Positions 5,108-8,855 of a stretch of 8,855 bases of DNA are shown piece by piece. Source of the DNA: Lachnospiraceae bacterium. Lineage in GTDB: Bacteria; Bacillota_A; Clostridia; Lachnospirales; Lachnospiraceae. Each line of letters begins with the position of its first letter. Position 1 is the first letter of the stretch. The DNA lies in the NCBI GenBank assembly GCA_017523185.1, contig JAFWXB010000274.1:1-8855 (forward strand), read 5' to 3'. The position numbers and the translations under genes are program-made. The notes under the pieces were generated by a model. It had not been told where the DNA came from, did not search any database, and worked only from the letters and a program-made list of their open reading frames with translations.

Positions 5108-5779
5108 ATGTTTAAGATTTTGGTAGTAGAAGATGATAAAGATTTGAATAAAACGGTATGTTCGTTTTTGAATCATAGTGGTTATGAAGCGATAGGATGT
5201 CTGAATGTTAATGATGCATACGATGCATTAACAGATAATATTATTGATGTTATTATATCGGATATTATGATGCCGGAAATTGATGGATTTGAATTTGCAA
5301 CAAGTGTTCGTGAATTAAACGAAAATATTCCAATTTTATTTATGACAGCAAAGGATGATATTTCTTCCAAACAGAGAGGCTTTCGAATTGGAGTAGATGA
5401 TTATATGGTAAAGCCGATTGATTTTGATGAATTATTTTTGCGTATTGGTGCATTGCTTCGAAGAGCTAAAATTGCAGTAAATAAAAAGCTGGAAATTGGA
5501 GATTTTGTAATGGATGTAGATGAACATACAGCATATTTGAAAAATGAAGAAATTGCATTTACTAACAGAGAATTTAGTATTTTGTATAAGTTGTTATCTT
5601 ATCCAAAGAAAACTTTTACAAGAACACAACTTATGGATGAATTTTGGGATGCAGATACAGATACAGCACCAAGAGCTGTAGATGTATATATGACAAAATT
5701 GCGTACAAAGTTAGTGGATTGTAAGGATTTTGAGATAGTAACTGTTCATGGACTTGGATATAAAGTGGTGTTGAAATGA
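5108..5779 (+). CDS. OmpR/PhoB-family response regulator
   Basis: A 223-residue protein of normal length for this family. The receiver domain (1-118) has the acidic pocket E8-D9-D10, phosphorylation site D52 (IISDIMMP), T80 (FMTAKDD) and K102 (MVKPIDFDE). The C-terminal winged-helix DNA-binding domain (about 127-222) includes LTNREFSILYKLL-type sequence (here FTNREFSILYKLL), RTQLMDEFWD, APRAVDVYMTKLRTKL and VTVHGLGYKV. Phosphorylated by the downstream kinase, it should bind tandem direct repeats and switch transcription. GGAGG (5096-5100) lies seven bases before ATG 5108; a GTG at 5105 is possible but closer than usual. It overlaps the kinase start by four bases (ATGA), so the two are translationally coupled. 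Repeats at 5045-5063 and 4012-4034 are its likely targets. The family is certain; the signal and regulon are inferred. Confidence 0.95.
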   Translation: MFKILVVEDDKDLNKTVCSFLNHSGYEAIGCLNVNDAYDALTDNIIDVIISDIMMPEIDGFEFATSVRELNENIPILFMTAKDDISSKQRGFRIGVDDYMVKPIDFDELFLRIGALLRRAKIAVNKKLEIGDFVMDVDEHTAYLKNEEIAFTNREFSILYKLLSYPKKTFTRTQLMDEFWDADTDTAPRAVDVYMTKLRTKLVDCKDFEIVTVHGLGYKVVLK

Positions 5780-6849
5780 AAAAAGTAAATTTGAGACATA
5801 AAATATTTCGATTAGCGTATCATTATATATTATTTTTTTTGTTAGTTGCATTTCTTGTAACTTGTTCCATGATGCTGTTTGTTTCTGTTATGGCTGATAC
5901 GTTAAATTTGAATCTTACTAGTGAAAATATAAGTGTAGCAGCGAGGTTGACTTTTGGGAATGTTATTTTTCTAAGTGTACTTTTTACGCTAATTGATGCA
6001 ATTAGAAGAAAGGTAACTACGGAAAGAGTTACAGAATATATTGCAAATGCAGCAGGAAAGATTATACAAGGAGATTTTAGTGTAAGAATTAAGTTGATAA
6101 ATAAGATAGGAATAGACGAAAATTTTAATAAGATTATTCATTGTTTTAATATGATGGCTGAAGAATTGGCAGGAGTTGAAACACTTCGCACCGATTTTAT
6201 AGTAAATGTTTCTCATGAAATGAAAACACCTCTTTCTATTATACAAAATTATGGAAGATTATTACAAATGCCAAATTTATCAGAAGAAAAAAGAAAAGAA
6301 TATGCTAAAGGTGTAGTGGAAGGGTCACGTCGATTAACAGATATGATGACGAATATTTTGAAATTAAATAAGTTGGAAAAACAACAGATTTATCCTAAGA
6401 AACAACAGTATGATTTAGGAGAGCAGTTATGTGAATGTTTACTTCAATTTGAACATATATGGGAAGAAAAAAATATAGAAATTGAAACAGAGATTATGGA
6501 AGATGTAAAAGTAAGTACAGATGGTGAATTGTTATCACTTGTTTGGAACAATTTGTTTTCTAATGCTTTTAAATTTACACCGGAAGGTGGTAAGGTAATG
6601 GTTGTTTTAGAAGCAACAGAGAATTATGCTATTGTAAAAGTAAAAGATACGGGTTATGGAATGTCTGCAGAGGTTGGAGTACATATCTTTGAAAAATTTT
6701 ATCAAGGGGATACTTCCCATGCTACACAAGGGAATGGATTGGGACTTGCATTAGTTAAGAGAGTGGTTGATATTTTACATGGAGAAATAAGTGTAGAAAG
6801 TGTAATTGGAAAAGGTAGTATTTTTGTTGTGAAGTTTCAGAGGATTTAG
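5776..6849 (+). CDS. Sensor histidine kinase, HAMP type, short extracellular loop
   Basis: A 357-residue membrane kinase. TM1 spans about 14-39 and TM2 about 57-75, leaving only about 17 residues outside. A HAMP-like linker follows (about 76-132, including IIQGDFSVRI). The dimerisation/phosphoacceptor domain has H147 in NVSHEMKTPLS. The ATPase domain has the N box WNNLFSNAFKFTPEGG (N258, N259, N263), G1 DTGYGMS (D291), F box IFEKFYQG (F305, F308) and G2 GNGLGLAL (319-326). All catalytic motifs are intact. With so small an external loop it probably senses within the membrane or through a partner protein, as intramembrane-sensing kinases do. The membrane proteins on either side are candidates. 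It starts inside the regulator's stop codon and ends one base before the next ORF, so all are in one operon. Confidence 0.95.
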   Translation: MKKVNLRHKIFRLAYHYILFFLLVAFLVTCSMMLFVSVMADTLNLNLTSENISVAARLTFGNVIFLSVLFTLIDAIRRKVTTERVTEYIANAAGKIIQGDFSVRIKLINKIGIDENFNKIIHCFNMMAEELAGVETLRTDFIVNVSHEMKTPLSIIQNYGRLLQMPNLSEEKRKEYAKGVVEGSRRLTDMMTNILKLNKLEKQQIYPKKQQYDLGEQLCECLLQFEHIWEEKNIEIETEIMEDVKVSTDGELLSLVWNNLFSNAFKFTPEGGKVMVVLEATENYAIVKVKDTGYGMSAEVGVHIFEKFYQGDTSHATQGNGLGLALVKRVVDILHGEISVESVIGKGSIFVVKFQRI

Positions 6850-6850
6850 T

Positions 6851-7753
6851 ATGCGAGACTGGAAAAAAATAGGGAAAAAACTTTTGTTTCCACCAATATG
6901 GATAATTATAACATTATTATTTTTTTGCACAGTTTTACTTGTAGTAATATTTACAAATGGTTGGGATAGGAAGCCGATAGCATATGCAAGTTATGTACTA
7001 TCATTCTATACTTTAGTGGTAGTTTGTGTAGCCTGTTGGAAAGTATTCCCAAACTATTATAAAGCAATTAAATGTAAGTTGCATGAAAATAAATATATAG
7101 ACCGATATATAACAGATGTAGTATTTAAGTCAAATGTAGGGCTTTATCGTTCTCTTGGAATTAATGTTGTCTATGTTGTTGTAAATGCTGTATCAGCATA
7201 TATATATCAGACATATTGGTTTTGGATACTTGTAGTATATTATATAATTATAGCAGTAATGAGATTTTTGTTAGTGCGATATATGGCGAAAAATCCGATT
7301 GGAGAGAATTATTTAGGAGAATTAAGGTGTGCAAGATTATGTGCATATATTTTGATGATGGTAAATTTGGTATTATCAGGAGCTGTTTTGATGATGATAT
7401 ATTTTAACAGAGGATTTGAATACCAAGGGGTTCTTATTTATATAATTGCTATGTATACTTTTTATATAACAACAACAGCAATTATTGATATAATTAAATA
7501 TCATAAATATAAGAGTCCTATTATGTCAATAACAAAAGTAATAAAGATGACATCAGCATTGTTTTCCATGTTATTTTTGGAAACAGCAATGTTTGCTCAA
7601 TTCGGAACAGAAACATCTCCAGAAATAAAGCGTATTATGATTATAGTAACTGGAGCAGGAATTAGTATAACGATTGTTTCTATGGCAGTTTATATGATAG
7701 TACAGACATCAAAAGAGATAAAGTTCTATAAAGATAATAAGGAGCAAAACTAA
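6851..7753 (+). CDS. Unrecognised integral membrane protein, about eight TM segments
   Basis: A 300-residue, very hydrophobic protein. Likely TM segments are at about 13-34, 43-66, 101-119, 122-142, 161-184, 193-215, 228-250 and 261-284. Basic segments on the inside include KKIGKK at the start, YYKAIKCKLHENK (69-81) and IKYHKYKS (215-222). The C-terminal end (KEIKFYKDNKEQN) is also charged and probably cytoplasmic. I see no ATPase, transporter-signature or enzyme motif and do not recognise the family. The start is one base after the kinase stop, with AGAGGA (6839-6844) as ribosome binding site inside the kinase gene. The even TM count puts both ends in the cytoplasm. By position it is either the kinase's partner sensor or an effector of the response. 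Confidence 0.8.
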   Translation: MRDWKKIGKKLLFPPIWIIITLLFFCTVLLVVIFTNGWDRKPIAYASYVLSFYTLVVVCVACWKVFPNYYKAIKCKLHENKYIDRYITDVVFKSNVGLYRSLGINVVYVVVNAVSAYIYQTYWFWILVVYYIIIAVMRFLLVRYMAKNPIGENYLGELRCARLCAYILMMVNLVLSGAVLMMIYFNRGFEYQGVLIYIIAMYTFYITTTAIIDIIKYHKYKSPIMSITKVIKMTSALFSMLFLETAMFAQFGTETSPEIKRIMIIVTGAGISITIVSMAVYMIVQTSKEIKFYKDNKEQN

Positions 7754-7755
7754 GA

Positions 7756-8160
7756 ATGGAAAATAGAAATATCGAGACAAGTTTTAAATATACATATTCT
7801 GCAAAAGAACAGAGTGAGATTAAAAAGATTCGTCAGAAATATCAGTTACAGGAAGAAGATGGAATAAGCAGATTGAGAAGATTAGATGCAAAAGTTACAC
7901 AAAAAGCGATTGGGGTGTCGTTGATATTTGGTATTGTAGGAGTATTAGTTATGGGAACCGGAATGAGTCTTGTTATGACGGATTGGGGTATCATATTAGG
8001 AATGACAGAAAATGTCAGAATGGTTGTGGGAATCATAGTAGGATTGTTGGGAATTCTCTTGGTAGCAATGGCATATCCGATATATAGTAAAGTGCTTAAA
8101 AAAGAACGTAAAAAAATAGCTCCCGAAATTCTTAGATTGACAGATGAGTTGATGAAATAG
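7756..8160 (+). CDS. Two-TM small membrane protein, copy B
   Basis: A 134-residue paralogue of the protein at 4456-4821. It has a longer charged N-terminal segment (1-50, with SRLRRLDAKV), TM1 at about 51-75 (ending VMGTGMSLVMTD), TM2 at about 88-107, and a basic helical tail (YPIYSKVLKKERKKIAPEIL). The most conserved part is the end of TM1, where copies A and B differ by one residue over 12, suggesting a functional motif inside the membrane. The N-terminal 30 residues differ from copy A. AAGGAG (7739-7744) lies 11 bases ahead of ATG 7756; two bases separate it from the preceding stop, so it is the last gene of the kinase operon. Function unknown. Duplication on both sides of a two-component system suggests the pair are regulated together or differ in partner. 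Confidence 0.8.
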   Translation: MENRNIETSFKYTYSAKEQSEIKKIRQKYQLQEEDGISRLRRLDAKVTQKAIGVSLIFGIVGVLVMGTGMSLVMTDWGIILGMTENVRMVVGIIVGLLGILLVAMAYPIYSKVLKKERKKIAPEILRLTDELMK

Positions 8161-8312
8161 TTATGTGTCAAGATGTTAGAAAATTTTAGTATGAGTTAGT
8201 ATAATAGTAACTCTAAACGAAATATTACAGCATTGTAGACACATTAGAACACAATTGTGATAATGAATGAAACTTTGTTTTAGTAGTGTGAAGATGATGT
8301 AATAATTGAAAT

Positions 8313-8351
8313 AGAATGGGCGAAGGTATGAATCAACACCCATTCTTTTTT
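8313..8351 (+). terminator. Intrinsic terminator of unit 2
   Basis: AGAATGGG (8313-8320) pairs with CCCATTCT (8339-8346), and T continues to 8351. The outer arms TTGAAAT (8306-8312) and ATTTCAA (8353-8359) can also pair. It lies about 150 bases after the last operon gene; the stretch between (8161-8312) shows no gene. The convergent AraC gene ends 48 bases beyond, and the hairpin could serve that transcript only weakly because little T follows on the minus strand. Confidence 0.85.
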
Positions 8352-8398
8352 AATTTCAAGAAGTTTTTAAACATAAACGTTTTTACAGTTGGTGTTAT

Positions 8399-8855
8399 TT
8401 AAGTTGAAATATTTTTTCGATATTCTCTTGGAGAAATTCCCTTTATTTTTTTGAAAATTCTACTAAAATAAAGTGGATTATCATATCCTATAATATTTGA
8501 AATTTCGGAAACATTATATTGTTCATTTTGCAATAATGCTTCGGCATTTTGAATACGAATAGATAAAATATATTGCATTGGAGTAGAGTTTGTATATTGT
8601 TTAAAGTTTCGGATAAACCAACTCGTACTCATATGATGCATTTTTGCATAATCTTCAATACAAATATTTTCATTATAATGGTCTGCAAAGTAGATAGTTG
8701 CTTTATCAATTGCTTCTGCTATTTGACTATTGTCTACTTTCGAAATTGTTTGAAAATAACGATGTAATTTAATAAAAATTTGTTTTAAATGAATGACAAG
8801 CATTTCTTCAAAATCGTCTTTACACATCTGTAATTCTTGAATCATAGCACGAAAA
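8399..8855 (-). CDS. AraC-family transcriptional regulator, C-terminal part
   Basis: About 151 residues of the 3' end; the reading frame stays open to the window edge, so the true start is outside. The C-terminal roughly 100 residues form the double helix-turn-helix domain of AraC/XylS proteins: HTH1 around ICIEDYAKMHHMSTSWFIRN with FKQYTNSTPMQYI after it, then the linker (RIQNAEALL), and HTH2 around NVSEISNIIGYDNPLYFSRI, ending with FKKIKGISPREYRK. The G-x-x-P-x-x-Y-R ending is characteristic. AraC proteins are usually near 280-300 residues with an N-terminal ligand-binding or cupin domain, which would lie beyond the edge. It is convergent with the two-component operon and probably regulates genes to the right, not these. 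ATG 8845 is an internal Met, not necessarily the start. Confidence 0.9.
   Translation of the reverse strand, partial: FRAMIQELQMCKDDFEEMLVIHLKQIFIKLHRYFQTISKVDNSQIAEAIDKATIYFADHYNENICIEDYAKMHHMSTSWFIRNFKQYTNSTPMQYILSIRIQNAEALLQNEQYNVSEISNIIGYDNPLYFSRIFKKIKGISPREYRKNIST

Noticed and set aside
7842..8171. Minus-strand ORF of 109 codons opposite two-TM copy B
   Set aside because: It is an antisense shadow of a gene with a clear paralogue; the reverse reading shows no family features.
8250..8259. Palindrome CACAATTGTG between the last operon gene and its terminator
   Set aside because: Ten bases of symmetry in AT-rich DNA with no promoter nearby is within chance.

Overview
The window is low-GC DNA that reads like a Clostridia/Lachnospiraceae (gut Firmicute) chromosome. 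The base composition, the strong GGAGG-type ribosome binding sites, the large serine recombinase of a type common in that family, and the small membrane proteins all point that way. This assignment rests on recognising sequence styles, not on a database search.

Left part (1-3932) is accessory DNA. It opens with the frameshifted tail of an unrecognised gene (3-231). A very good promoter (373-401) with an inverted repeat just behind it (412-436) leads to an AbiEi-type antitoxin/regulator (492-1079). The gene that follows is not the usual AbiEii nucleotidyltransferase toxin. It is a DUF1016/YhcG-type PD-(D/E)XK nuclease (1170-2216). That gene carries an unusual 25-base palindromic repeat twice: once just ahead of its start and once inside its coding sequence. 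Next is a large serine recombinase (2264-3932), a pseudogene broken by four small indels, each of which can be reconstructed. It probably once mobilised this segment.

Right part (3933-8398) looks like one envelope-linked signalling module in two transcription units. Unit 1 (4230-4821) encodes a small soluble protein made of five 11-residue amphipathic repeats, then, overlapping by 11 bp, a two-TM protein. It ends in a strong terminator. Two further hairpins of mobile-element style follow. Unit 2 (5108-8160) encodes an OmpR-type response regulator, a histidine kinase with a very short external loop, an unrecognised eight-TM protein, and a second copy of the two-TM protein, all tightly packed and closed by a terminator at about 8313-8351. 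An 11-bp-period direct repeat ahead of the response regulator (5045-5066) recurs in similar form upstream of unit 1 (4012-4034). This suggests that the regulator controls both units.

The right edge holds a convergent, incomplete AraC-family regulator on the minus strand. No rRNA, tRNA or CRISPR array was seen.
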